Of a stretch of DNA of 64,000 bases, positions 33,431 to 44,867 are shown piece by piece (position 1 is the first letter of the stretch; every line of letters starts with the position of its first letter). The stretch covers positions 14,774,001-14,838,000 of the forward strand of contig OX291555.1 in NCBI GenBank assembly GCA_946406115.1, in the 5' to 3' direction. The notes under the pieces are model-generated. The model saw nothing but the letters and a program-made list of their open reading frames with translations, made no database searches and was not told the origin of the DNA. Made by a program: the position numbers and the translations under genes. This DNA comes from Apoda limacodes. Its lineage: Eukaryota; Arthropoda; Insecta; Lepidoptera; Limacodidae.

Positions 33431-34468
33431 TTCAAAAATTTATTTGTGTTTTCTAAGCATTTTTTTCTCCAAGATATATATTTTACGAGTTTTTTGCTTA
33501 TAAATTTGATTTTGGTGTGTCACGGCTGTTTTTCTTAGCAACTACAAATATTATCGATTTAAAACTTGCAGTATTGAAAAGCACTTCAGAGTGCCCTTAA
33601 GATTCAAAAACATCTTTAATGTTATGGTAAAGATAAAAACCATAACCAAATGGCTGTTGTTTTTAAGGTTCGTGTGTGGTTAAGGTAAGTGCGTGTCGGG
33701 CCACGCGCAATATAGGCTACTACGCCTCATAAACCAACATTGTAGAGGTTGTTAAAATATTGCCAAATATAACAGTTTAGCTGAGGGGGGGGACGACGAC
33801 GACGACGACAACGACATAATGTTTAGGTACGTAGTTGGTATAAACAGATCTGATTAGGTACCCATGTAGGTACGTTACGAGTACGTATGTTTAAAATGTT
33901 TAGTTAAATAAATTCGACTTTAAAATTGCAAAATAAAAATTTAACCTTTTAAAGTATAATTAAATGAAATTTATAAAGGCTCAGTTGTAGAGTATTGAAA
34001 TTTAAGTTTTTTTAATAATAATCAAATCAGATCATAAAAAACTTAACTTTCAGAGCGAAAATTACAAACTTATCTAGGCGTTCTTCATCTTCGAGACATC
34101 CAAACAATATGCGCGCTTATGAGCGCAGCTGAGCTGCCTGTCACACGCTCGATTCGATGTTGCGCCAAGAGCGCCGGCTAGTCCAATGCGTCATTTGATC
34201 GTAACTATTGTTATCAATTTAAGAAGAATAGTCTTTAGAATGTTATTATTTTAATTTTCTAAAAATATACATAAAGTAGGTACTACTTCATATAATTTTA
34301 ATGCAATTGGTACGAAAATTTCACTTTTCCACGCACATTTTATAACTTAGTCGACTATTACTCGTTAGCCTGTAAAGTGTACTTACCCGTGATAGATTTC
34401 CTTTTAAATTCATTGTATGCACTACCACCGTAATTTTTTTTACAGTTCCAAATACTTTCGCTGGTAGA
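33431..34468. other. AT-rich DNA with a (GAC)n tract
   Basis: GGACGACGACGACGACGAC at about 33791 is preceded by an eight-base G run. No gene. The GC-rich 34090-34190 patch contains GCGCGCTTATGAGCGCAGC but no ORF. Confidence 0.45.
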
Positions 34469-34488
34469 GGGGGGGGGGGGGGGGGGGG
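34469..34488. repeat. 20-base G homopolymer
   Basis: Twenty consecutive G, preceded by TAGA and followed by AGATAC. Such a run can form a G-quadruplex and is also a place where sequencing and assembly often fail. Confidence 0.95.
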
Positions 34489-34559
34489 AGATACTTGACT
34501 CTAACAAAAATTAGTACTTTAAAGCTAAATGTTTCGCAAACGGAGCCCTAATCAAAAAT

Positions 34560-34853
34560 GATCTTTGCATACCGCCAATGATTTTGGAATTCCTATCCAC
34601 CGATACCCCACACAATGGGGTAGACGAGAAAAAAAATTACGTTCTCCTCTCTGTGTAGAGGAGGTACCCTAAAAAAATTTTTTTTCAAAGATTTTATTCT
34701 ACCACTTCGTCGGCTTGATTAATGTGTATATTCCTGCCAAATTGCAGCTTTCTCGTATAAATAGTTTTTGCTTAACTAAGCCGCAGACGGACAGACGGAC
34801 GGACGGACATGGCGAAACTATAAGGGTTCCTTGTTGACTACGTAATCCTAAAA
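34560..34853 (+). repeat. Repeat A (long form), 3' part
   Basis: It shares with 38700-38967 the order CCTATCCACCGATACCCCAC, ACGGACAGACGGACGGAC, ACATGGCGAAACTATAAGGG and TAATCCTAAAAA. It meets the next copy head-on within a few bases. Confidence 0.6.
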
Positions 34854-34855
34854 AC

Positions 34856-35265
34856 GTGACCCTATTACTAAGATTCTGCTTTCCGTCCGTCCGTCCGTAT
34901 GTCTCCAGGCTGTATCTCATGAAGCGTGATGGTTAGACAGTTGAAACACAGAAGATGTATTACTGTTGCCGCTATAACAAAAAATACTAAAACCCGGAAT
35001 AAAATAAATATTTAAGGGGTCTCCTATACAACAAACGTGATTTTTTCGCCTAATTTTCTAAATTCACAGAATATTTAGTTATATAGTCCCTTTCAAAATA
35101 AATAATTATATTTTGAAATATAATTATTATTTAAAAAACATATATTTAAATTTTATTTTTACCATACAACAAACGTAATTTTTTTTGCCGTTTTTATAGA
35201 TAATGGTACGGAACCCTTCGTACGCGAGTCCGACTCGCACTTGGCCGATTTTTTGTTAAGTATCT
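34856..35265 (-). repeat. Repeat A (short form), near-complete minus-strand copy
   Basis: The reverse complement runs from CGGCCAAGTGCGAGTCGGAC at 35245-35264 through a GGGTTCCGTACCATTATC block, AAAAATCACGTTTGTTG, GCGGCAACAG and CAACTGTCTAACCATCACGC, then CATGAGATACAGCCTGGAG and (GGAC)n, to AATAGGGTCACG. This is the canonical layout I know from many Lepidoptera. The class is uncertain to me (non-autonomous). Confidence 0.7.
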
Positions 35266-35958
35266 TACCTACCAGCCCAGTCGAAAAAAGCATCAGGAGT
35301 ATGTAATTAATTTAACGCTTTTTTATTTCATACACTTTACTGGAAGTAAACAAGTTTTTATTCCCGGCACCTAAAATTATACCAATTACACTTTTTACAG
35401 ACTTCTGAAAATCTGTTTTTAAATAAGCTGTAATTTTTTTTATGTTGCGTTTTGCGATATACTTGCTGATTGATTCTTTTTACCTATTTATACACCATGC
35501 CTCAGATATGCTGCCATATAAATTTGGTAAAGTTGTGGTCATGAAACCTAGAGTTAGTTTAGAAAATGCGGTTCTAATATTTGTTAAATTTGATGATCTG
35601 CTGAAATAATTATTTGTGAGTTGCACTTAACTTAAACTAGCCACTAAAAATTAAATAATAAAATAAAATTAAAAAACATAATCCTACCTCTAAAGGTCGC
35701 TTAAAAGTAAAAAATAAGCCCCTTAAAGCAGACAAAGTACTAGAACATTGTAGGTAAATTCGAATACCTTTTTCCAAACAAACTGAATAACACTTAATAT
35801 CCCTAAATAAAGACATTTAACTGCTCAAAATTTGTTATCATAAATAACTATTAACCATAGTCTCAAAAGGCATATTTGACCATTAAATGCCCGTGAATTA
35901 TTTATTACCATTTTATTAAATTAAATAAGTGTATGAAATAACTAAGTAAAATACGAAA

Positions 35959-35998
<40 letters not shown>

Positions 35999-36351
35999 TA
36001 TCGTACCTACATAAATCATAAGGATATATCATATGAGTACGTATTTATTTATATATTTTCACTTCCCTAGTATGAAGGAAAATTTATGTTTGGCAACTCA
36101 GAACTTACAATTTGAGATATTTTTCATTTCAGTGGGATTCATATGCATATTTTGTCTATTTTATGTCTAATTCCGGCGATTTCCCTGTGAAATATTGCGA
36201 CAGCATAGAAATAAGTTGTGCGTGACTGACCAATAATAAAAGCATGGCAGTTTAAAGTTGAGAAAGTCCAGCCCTATAATGTTTGGGGTTTATGATCAAA
36301 TTACTGGATACGGCTGTGTGTGACAGGTTAACAGTACTGCTTTTTGATAAT
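35266..36351. other. AT-rich DNA with a (TA)n microsatellite
   Basis: (TA)n lies at about 35964-35992. No gene or defined repeat otherwise. Confidence 0.5.
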
Positions 36352-36715
36352 CCAAACAAGAGTGCAACAACTTTAGGGAAACAAAGATTTAATTCAGTTT
36401 AAAAATTTAAAAACTGGTTGCCTGTAAAGTCGGTATACGGGCGAAAGTTTTACGTGACAATGATTTTATGTCTGTCTCTCTCGCTCTTAGGCGGGCGCGT
36501 GCCTCTCACTCGCTCTCATTGTGAGCGCATAACGTGAGCGGAGCGTAACGCAGTTTCTTGAAGTGTCACCCGGCAAACCAATTTATAAGACGTTGTCACG
36601 TCAAAATTTACTGGAAGAATTAAAAAAAAACAGAGTACAGACAGAGCCTTACAGAGTAAAACAAATTACGAGGGAATAATTGATGTAAGAAACTTATTAA
36701 AAAGTTTTATCAATA
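36352..36715 (+). repeat. Duplicated segment, filled copy
   Basis: Matches 37641-37797 on both sides of a 194-bp insertion: CAAACAAGAGTGCAACAACT, GGGAAACAAAGATTTAATTC before it, and ACTGGAAGAATT, ACGAGGGAATAATTGATG, AAGAAACTTATTAAAAA after it. Direct orientation, about 1.3 kb from its partner. Confidence 0.8.
36409..36602 (+). mobile_element. 194-bp insertion with 7-bp target duplication
   Basis: Bounded by AAAATTT at 36402-36408 and again at 36603-36609. The partner segment at 37690-37696 has a single AAAATTT at the same place. The element starts AAAAACTGGTTGCCTG and ends ACGTTGTCACGTC, and is GC-richer in its middle (GGCGGGCGCGTGCC). There is no clear terminal inverted repeat or poly-A end. 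I have seen this phrase as a common lepidopteran repeat but cannot name the class. Confidence 0.8.
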
Positions 36716-37243
36716 TGGCGCAACATAATATTAAATTTCGTAAGACCATTTCCGTATCAAGTCAACGTACTCTGCCCTGGAAAATGCTGTGGCATTATTA
36801 TTAATCTAATGTTACAATCATAGTACTTGATGAGTTCGATTTCATAACATTTTTTTATTAATTTGATTCATATCTCTACAGTTTTACATAAATAAAAGGC
36901 CATTTGAATTTAATTCATTCTAATACAAAACGTTAAAGTAGGCGCGACATATTTTTTTCGGTACACATCGGGATAGTAAGGTACTTGATTCATACAGCTA
37001 CATAATAAAATACGGTACTAATTTTATAATAATTCCGTTCTACTTGGATTTTTTTCTACTATTTAGATCGCGATCACCTTGGCCGTAACATAAACGCAAA
37101 AACGAGTTCCCCACTCTAGTATTTACCGCCACTGCCATTCTTTAACTTATAATTATTTGTACTCCTTGTCAAAGTGACGTTTGATAGCGCGCGACTTAGC
37201 TAAAGTCGGTACGGTAAAATTCGATATTTCTAAAATTGTGACA
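36716..37243. other. Upstream region of the candidate exon
   Basis: Low-copy. CTTATAATTATTTG at 37147 is TATA-like, about 90 bases before the ATG at 37244. A GC-containing stretch ATCGCGATCACCTTGGCCG lies at 37068. No repeat recognised. Confidence 0.35.
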
Positions 37244-37340
37244 ATGAAGGAGCTGTGCAACGCTATGGTTTCAACCAGCCAGTGCTTGGAGGATGCTGGA
37301 GCCCTTATCGTTGCCAAAAATGGAAAAAATAAAGAAAATG
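37244..37340 (+). CDS. Candidate first coding exon, unknown protein
   Basis: ATG at 37244 (context GTGACAATGA, A at -3) opens MKELCNAMVSTSQCLEDAGA, followed by LIVAKNGKNKENG and a strong donor ATG|GTAAGT at 37340/37341, leaving phase 1. The frame is also open upstream for 21 codons without another ATG. GC content and codon choice are higher than in the flanks, and no stop interrupts before the donor, so I prefer a real exon over chance. The protein is not recognised: no signal peptide or membrane segment is seen in these 32 residues. Downstream exons are not identified in the window. It could belong to the same gene as 60007-60265, whose donor is in the same phase, or to a different one. Confidence 0.4.
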
Positions 37341-37640
37341 GTAAGTTTAGTTGTCTACATCATTATTCCTTGGTTGTGTTAGTGTAATTTGATATTAAGT
37401 TTGAGCTCTCTTGATTATGTTATCTATTTAGGCAAATTCATAGCAAATTAGCTAAATTTTTATTAGGTTTAATTTCCAAATAAATAGGAAGAGGATTATC
37501 GGTCTGAACATTACAAAAACTAATAAAGCACTAGTTTTACTAACGTATGTATAAGTGTCTTTAAATAGGTATTTTCAAAGTAAAACGTTAAGACTAAAAA
37601 CTGATGTTTTAAAAGACGTCTCTACCAACAAATTGTAATT
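37341..37640. other. Presumed intron start
   Basis: AT-rich sequence after the GTAAGT donor, no repeat. Confidence 0.35.
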
Positions 37641-37797
37641 CAAACAAGAGTACAAAAACTTTAGGGAAACTAAGATTTAATTCAGTTTAAAAATTTACTG
37701 GAAGAATTTAAAAAAAAACTAAGAAAACCTTACAGAGTAAAACATATTACGAGGGAATAATTGATGTAAGAAACTTATTAAAAAAAATTATCAATAT
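37641..37797 (+). repeat. Duplicated segment, empty-site copy
   Basis: CAAACAAGAGTACAAAAACT through AAACTTATTAAAAAAAATTA, matching 36352-36715 without the 194-bp insertion. The intact TTTAAAAATTTACTGGAAG spans the insertion point. Confidence 0.8.
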
Positions 37798-38337
37798 AAT
37801 AAGCCTATGGCATTTTATCCATAGATTAGGATCATTTTATCAACCCCATTTTATTTAAAGGCGTGTGGTTCTGTCTGTGTTATAGTTATTTTTTTGTGTA
37901 TATTTGTCTAGGATATCTTTTGACAAAATACGGCCAATTTGAATAATTATTCCAGACGCAGGAGAGTACGGAGTGGCAGAGTGTGTAATATGTTAACTCT
38001 AATATCTTCGTCACCAAGTTATAAACTATATTAAATCTTTTTAACTTGATAAGTTAAAAAATAAGCGCCAAAATTACTAAATATCACTCGTATTAATATA
38101 CCTACCGAGTAACATTTTCTGGATTGTTAAGTCCACATCTATCTTCCTGCAGTCCAGTTAACAACAAGGTCAAGCGATTAACATCTTAACTAATTACCGG
38201 ATATAACTAGAGTTACCATGCTATTAACTATGAATTAAATCGGCAAAAATCAATTACGCTATATTTTGCTAATAGTACATAAAACTGGTTTCAGGTAGGC
38301 GATAAAAATTTAATTATATTTTAATTGGTTTTAATAA
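37798..38337. other. No feature seen
   Basis: AT-rich, no ORF or repeat recognised. Confidence 0.4.
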
Positions 38338-38967
38338 AAAAAAACTGGCCAAGTGCGAGTTGGACTCACGCACCGAGGGTTCCGTACCTACCACCATTTA
38401 CGTTCTTTACAAACACAAACAAAAAAATATGTTATTTTTTTATTTTTATAGGTATTTGAGTTGATTGAATGAAAAGTAAGTAAAGTTTACGATTTATGAC
38501 GTATTAAAAAAAAAACTACTTACTAGATCTCGATCAAACCAATTTTCGATGGAAGTTTGCACGGTAATAATGTACATCATATATATTTTTTAGTATTATC
38601 ATTCTCTTATTATAGAAGTTACACACACATTTTACCACTTTGGAGGTGTCTCTTGCGCAAACTATTCAGTTTAAAAAAAAATTATATTTGAAACCTCAAT
38701 ATCATTTTTGAAGACCTATCCATAGATACCCCACACGTATCGGTTTGATGAAAGTATGGGGAACCCCCAAAATTTATTGTTTTGTTACTATTTTTGTGTG
38801 AAAATCTTAATGCGGCTCACAGAATATATCTACTCTCCAAGTTTCAATAGAATAGTTCTTATAGTTTCGGAAAAAAGTGGCTGTGACATACGGACGGACA
38901 GACAGACAGACATGACGAATCTATAAGGGTTCCGTTTTTTGACATTTGGCTACGGAACCCTAAAAAC
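38338..38967 (+). repeat. Repeat A (long form), complete-looking copy
   Basis: Starts GGCCAAGTGCGAGTTGGACT and GAGGGTTCCGTACCTACCAC. It passes CAAACCAATTTTCGATGGAA, ATGGGGAACCCCCAAAATTT, ACATACGGACGGACAGACAG and CTATAAGGGTTCCG, and ends GGCTACGGAACCCTAAAAA. The copy at 61417-62025 follows it almost base for base until its tail is cut. Confidence 0.75.
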
Positions 38968-39019
38968 CACGCTCGTTAAATTTTGCTACATTGTAGTCAT
39001 AATGCCTTATTATTTTTAT

Positions 39020-39320
39020 GTACCACTATACTTTGTCAGCGGCTCCGCCCGCCCTACATTTGGTTATCGGCAAGGAACTCCTTAATTATACTAATGAAGT
39101 TTGCTACTTATGATGTTAGCTGTAGCTCGTTGAAGTTCGGGTTTAGATATTCCCTTGGGAACTTTTGGATTTTTTGGGATAAACAGTAGCCCATGTGTTA
39201 ATCCAGGGTGTCAGCTTCCTCCATACCAAATTTTATTAAAATTGGTCCTTCCGCTTAAGCGTGAAGAAGTAACAAACACACTTAAAAAACTTTCGCCTTT
39301 ATAATATTAGTATATAGATA
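39020..39320 (-). repeat. AGCTAG-tail repeat family, minus strand
   Basis: TCAGCGGCTCCGCCCGCCC begins the reverse complement. Then ATTTTATTAAAATTGGTCC and GCTTAAGCGTGAAGAAGTAA lead to TTTATAATATTAGTATAGAT-like ends. The plus ORF 38983-39189 is repeat sequence. Confidence 0.5.
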
Positions 39321-39800
39321 ATATAATAATACACAATGTCAAAAAAAACACAAAGACTTTAAAAATGCACTAAAAAGGAAAAAAAGCTACTAAAGCCAAC
39401 GGAAACTTGGCTACGAACCATCAGCCTTTTTTTAGGGTTTTATGACGGAACCTATTTCCAAAATTTAGAATTTTGGTCTAAAAAGAGGTAAATTACTGAT
39501 GAGAACTTTTTTGGGCTACAATATTGTTATATTTTAGTGCTAGTTTTGGGAATAAAAATAGTAATAAATATTTAATTTATTTAATATTTATTTAGTGCTT
39601 GAGTTTGCTCGATATTAATAACGGCAACAGATTGAACTAAATATAGAGTGAAAATAGTAACATAGTTATATAGTCACTTTAAAAATAAATAATTACATAA
39701 AAATAAAACCAATATTTAACGTGATTTTTTTGCCGATTTTATAGATAATGGTACGGAACCCTACGTGCGCGAGTCCGACTCGCACTTGGCCGATTTTTAA
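39321..39800. repeat. Mosaic of MITE scrap and repeat A scraps
   Basis: 39345-39385 holds a scrap of the palindromic MITE (AAAAATGCACTAAAAAGG). 39735-39800 holds a minus-strand start of repeat A (ACGTGCGCGAGTCCGACTCG, CACTTGGCCGATTTTT). An AT-rich filler between them shares TTTTTTTAGGGTTTTATGAC with repeat A ends. Confidence 0.5.
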
Positions 39801-41514
39801 AAGTATTTGAGTTTTATTAATATTTGGGACAAGTACCCCAATATTAAGAAGTTGTTTCTAACTTTGTATCGGCAAATTTTCCGCTTCACTCGTAGCATTA
39901 CTAAGTACATTAATACATTTTGTATTTATTTCTGACAAATTACCTGGAAGTAATTTTTGCTAAAGTGCTATTAAATGGTTAATGCTCTTTTATTCATATG
40001 TAAGTATGTAAATGTTGGTAGACAAAAAGGTTGTACTTGATATGTTTTGAATTCTTGCAAAAATATTTTCTTAAAATGCATATTTTTTGCAGGTAAAAAT
40101 TATATTTTTATATATGTACACCTTGTGAGGAATTATTGGGTACTTACCTACCAGCAAACAAAACTCGTTTCCATATCTGCAGTATAATTATTGAATTAAA
40201 TAAGTCAATGTATGATTAATAAGTTTAAATGATACCAGGTGGTGCTTGTTTATAATAAGGTGTTAGATACATTAAAATATGGTTGAATATTATTTACTAA
40301 TGCTTTTAATTCAGATAATTATGTGGTAGGGTAATAAAATTAAGCCACATGAATGATTATGTATTAGAGGTACTCAACTAGATTTGTTCCGCAATCATTT
40401 ATCTAAGAGAACTCATTGTGCGAAAATAAAAGATACCATTAGCCCGAACCTGCCTATTTCTCTAATTTTCACAGTGGACGCGATTCTATGGTTTTCTGTC
40501 AACAACTTATCAGTGCCTTCTGCTGAATCTCAATATGTAGTGTAATCAACCTTTATGCCGATATATAGCTATAGACTTCGAATTATGTTATCTGTCCTAT
40601 GGTCTTAGCAAAAGCGTCACAAAATTCACAATCCTTAAGAAAGAGACAAAGTGAACCTATGGTCTGTTTTCTCTTTCTATCTAAGTCCGCCATTTTGTTT
40701 GTTTATGGTTATTAAAGAAAGTTAAAATTATTTTGTAGGTAAGTACTTGTACAATACTCACGGCTGTAATCGCGTTTATCGACTGAAACTAAACGTGATT
40801 TTTACACATTGTTATGTAATTAAATTTTTTTTTAAGTCAATAAATGTTTTTCAAAATTCCTTTTTAATTTTTAAATTTTAGTTGTTATTGAAACTAATTA
40901 CTTAATAATTTTTTCGTTTACACAATTATTTCTTTGTCTTTTACGTGTTGTTGTTGGTGAAATTATAGGTTAGTCTTGTTACCTGATTTATTTATTAGGT
41001 ACGACCAACTTTCTCGCCATTGATGAATAAGAGTCTAATAAACTTTTAAAACAACCCCATAATCCCCAAATATACCAAGAAATATTGCGATTACGTAATA
41101 ATCCGACAGCTTGTGTTATTAAATCATAACTTACAATAAAAGTATAAGAACTTATATCTCCATCATTATATACTATAGGCCTGTTTTCACGCAAATTTAG
41201 CAAATTTAGCAATCTTGTCACACTGACAGCGGGATAGCAAATAGATTTTTCAACAAAACAGTAAGAGACAACATGAAAGCAAATGCAATCTCAAAAGCTA
41301 AAAAATCATGCCCTATGCCTATGATACATGGTGTTGCCGTCAAACGATTACACGATTATTTTTTAATAAGTCAATTAACATCGAGATTGTTTGGCTAGAG
41401 CCTTACTGCATAATATTAATATAACATAATGACATGTTTTAGAATTACACTGTAATGCCAACGACACGTTTTCCTAGTGACTGATGCACACTTAACTCTT
41501 TATTTAATTTACTG
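39801..41514. other. AT-rich DNA, no gene
   Basis: The minus ORF 40988-41221 has no recognisable motif. No defined repeat seen. Confidence 0.4.
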
Positions 41515-41700
41515 AATTAATGATGATTTACTGAACCGATTTAGATGAAACTTGCACTGTTCTCTAACTTGGACTATACCTAGTCCAACTAAATAAAATT
41601 TTTACATGTTTTTGGGATACATACATTGGCACACATGTTTAGAAGCTAGGATAGACTAACATATACTTAAATTATGCAATTCTGACAATATTACATACTA
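41515..41700 (+). repeat. Eroded AGCTAG-tail family copy
   Basis: TTTACTGAACCGATTTAGAT and GAAACTTGCACTGTTCTC resemble the 5' part of the family. The tail is lost. Confidence 0.35.
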
Positions 41701-42696
41701 CATACATACATACAGTCCACAGTTATTGAATAACATATCTTTTATCAGCCATAGTAAATTCTAAGCTCGCCCCTTACGTGTAAGGAAATTAAACGATAAG
41801 TATTTACATGTTTTTGTAGCCCCGAAAGCATCAAAAAATATACCGAAAACAGATTCTGTATACGTGCACCAGATTACTATAATAAACACTGGACCAACTT
41901 AACTCACATATAGATATATTCAGTAATTCAGTAGCAACTTTCAAAATATCTGTAAGAAAACGACTTCATCAACTTTACCATCATCTGTAATTTCACTTAA
42001 TGTTTTTCTAATGTAATGTAACATGCATATTTTAGTATATATATACATATTAGTACCTACCCCCTAAATATCCCAATGTCAATTTTTTTTTAAACTTAAT
42101 GATATATTCAAACAAATTAAAAAATAAAATAAAATTGCTGTATTCACGATAAAATTAAACAATCTTAAGTAAATATTTTATATTATTGGATTGATTTCTT
42201 AAGAATCTCACAGTGTTAAAAAATAAATACATATACACTTTGTAATTATTCCTTTATTTAGCTAAGTAATAGGTACTCGTATGCTTGTAGACCCTATTGT
42301 ATATATATACTATACTATACTATACTATACTATACTATACAATAACCTCTTTCAATCAATAATTTATACTTACAATAACAATATTTTATTATCTTATTTT
42401 ATTTAACCTAAATTGATTCTGTTTCTTTTATTTCAAAATATAAATGAATCTCGCCTTGTGCTTAACTATATTCTCTCAACCATGTACTTAATTATAGCTC
42501 TTAATAATATCATAATTAATCATGTAACGACACTATAGGTCTAATTAATTAAATAAAATGTATTGTATTTTTCACTGTCTGTAAATGACCGTTTGTTGTC
42601 TTAAAATGAATAAAAATAAAAAATAAAAAAAATACATACGGTTCGAATTGATAACCACCTTTTTTCGAAATAGCTTAAAAAACCTTGTTTTCTTTA
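41701..42696. other. AT-rich DNA with a (TATAC)n microsatellite
   Basis: About seven TATAC units at 42304-42340. No gene. Confidence 0.6.
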
Positions 42697-43046
42697 TAGA
42701 GTTCCGTAAGCCAAAAGAAAAAATCTGATCCCATAGAGTCTGTCAGTCTGTCAGAACTATTTTTCTTAGGGACGCGTCGAGTTATCAAGGCGAAATTTAT
42801 CAAATGCTATGGTCTTAGGCCCCTTGAAGCTGTATAAAAACCGAGCTTATATAATCTTAACGCAAAACATAAATACAGCCATTACTGTCAAATATTTTAA
42901 CATTTGCAAATAAATCATAATCTAGTAGCAAATAAATAGGGGAGTTCCCGCTGACCTAGAATCATAAAATTTGGCTTGAAGCTAGGTTTCATAGCACCAG
43001 AAAAGATAAAACTAGTAAAACAGATAATTTGTAGTTAAATCACGCT
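42697..43046 (-). repeat. Repeat A, minus-strand unit
   Basis: GAGTTCCGTAAGCCAAAAG, GTCTGTCAGTCTGTCAGAAC, TCTTAGGGACGCGTCGAG, GGGGAGTTCCCGCTGACCTA and ATCATAAAATTTGGCTTGAA parallel the two units at 21653-22445. Confidence 0.55.
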
Positions 43047-43400
43047 TACATTGTGTATTGAGGGTGGTAAATAAAAATTACTAATGAAAGGCTATTTAGA
43101 AGCCTTAGGTCGAAGAAATTATTGAAAAACGCAATTAACTCCGCACATGAGATTGCCGCCTCGGGGAGCGTGGTCCAAATTGACTGTCATTCATCTGTGT
43201 CCTTTGTCCAGCTCCAACTAGAAGATTCACGTATAGCCTTGTCTAGTGCTTGAGTCCGAATAAAGGCCTGATAGCAAAAGCGTTTTGTTCTTGATGGTTC
43301 AGGACTTTAGAGTGAAGAGTTGTTTTCTAGCCTCATTGACAGTCAAAGCTCCACTTATGCGGTTAAGTTGGGTGTAGTGTATATAATAACAAAATTACCT
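43047..43400. repeat. Repeat E, copy 2, eroded minus-strand ORF
   Basis: The first 90 bases match 9925-10035. On the minus strand, scattered blocks read AFIRTQALDKAIRESSSWSW, TTLPEAAISCAELIAFF and LLNSLSLVIFIYHPQYTM. I know a Trp-then-LPEA...CAEL(I/V) arrangement from C-terminal parts of some insect transposon proteins, but I cannot name the family. Stops and shifts make it a relic. Confidence 0.35.
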
Positions 43401-43668
43401 CCTAATAATATACCAGCTAATAATTTCAAATATCTATTCAAAACCCGTATATTTTCAAGTTTTCTCAATGGAAATTTCCTCAGTTAACCTTCAACAGCTA
43501 AAACAGTTAACAATAGTTATCTATATCTTTTCCTTATTCAAAATTTATTCTGTTATTTCCCCAATAGGAATTCCCAGTTGCTCTGAGAAACGTAGAGGAT
43601 TTACATCAATGTGAATTGTGTTACTCATGTAACTGTACTATACTTTAAAAAAAATGGACTAGTGGGAA

Positions 43669-43975
43669 TCAAAAGTTATAGGTTACATAAGTGTTCTTAA
43701 TTTTAACTTTTTCCGGCAGACGTTGTTCTGCCCTTAATATGCGGCAGCGCCACAAACCTGATTCAATTGTGAATGGAGGCATTTTGTTAACAAGCACTAT
43801 AGGCATTGAATGCGCTCTATGCTTTCTTTGCGCACATTCCATCGTCATGTTGATCGCAATTGAACGCGCTATGTCGTCACTTCCTGTCCACATTTCACGC
43901 ATTGGTTGCACATGCTCGGGAGGTAGAGTAGTAGATGCGCTGTCAAATAGTGAACGGCCATTTGTTTAATTAGGA
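43669..43975 (-). CDS. Uninterrupted unknown ORF, minus strand
   Basis: A frame open for about 101 codons without an upstream ATG inside the open stretch reads FDSASTTLPPEHVQPMREMW, then WTGSDDIARSIAINMTMECA, KHRAHSMPIVLVNKMPPFTI and a Leu/Arg-rich end, closing at 43669. The first ATG inside it is at 43911. The composition is protein-like and GC-richer than the flanks. I recognise no family. It may be an exon, or part of a transposon ORF. The opposite strand is also open at 43691-43969, but its translation looks less natural. Nothing else is seen between 43401 and 43668. Confidence 0.3.
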
Positions 43976-44867
43976 AAGGATTTCAATACCAATGCGACGT
44001 CATAGCTCCTACTTCAGTTAACAAAACGCAGCTAATATAAACAATCCAGGGACCGCTCCAACACACAAATAGGTAATTCATGAAAATCAGTACAGCCGTT
44101 TAGGAGTCCGCGGAGAAACAGACAGACGCAGACAGAGATGTTCGTGATGATGGCAAAAACACTACTATTACTTACAACTAGGGTAACAAATTGAACTTAT
44201 CGAATAACTTTTTATTTATATTTATTTATACATATATTTATCTAAAAATACTTAAAGATGTTAAGGCGGCAGGCGTAGCAAGGTTAATTTTTTGTCTATA
44301 AAACCCGCAAAAATTTACCTACGACTTAATCTGCATGAGTGTTCTTTATCATGTAATGAAACAAATAAAAACCAATAAAAATAATAACCAAGCAACCTTA
44401 TCGCTAGATATGATCTTTAGTGTCGATCCCTTAAAACACTATGGATAATGCAATCATTGTTTAGTTTAGATCAGATAGTTAATATGGCTGAAATATCTTA
44501 AAACCACAAACATTTTATGAGGTTAAAATGTAGTTAAACTAATGTATTAATCATTCGTTTCTTCATTATCTAATAGGTAGGTTTCCATGGAAGATGATTA
44601 AATGGCGCTAATAGTCGTAAGCGAAGATTTGTTTGCTCCGAGTACTTTTTTAGTTTTATTTATTCACCTCTTTAGCCATTTAAGTTGTTTGAAAAACGAT
44701 TAAGATGAAATTTCAGCTGGATACTTTTACTCGATTGTAGTTTAAGACTAAAAAAATATTGTCTTGAGTGTTTTTGTTGTTCTTGGTTGGAAAACAAATA
44801 TTTTTTTCATTCTAATTTTTTTTTATGCAGCTGGTAAAATGAATAGTTTACTTCGTATTTATAAAAT
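43976..44867. other. AT-rich DNA with a repeat scrap
   Basis: 44085-44150 (AATCAGTACAGCCGTTTAGG, AGACAGACGCAGACAGAG) is a scrap of the AGCTAG-tail or repeat A type. No gene. Confidence 0.4.

Noticed and set aside
34699..34920. 73-codon minus ORF
   Set aside because: Runs across the junction of two repeat A copies.
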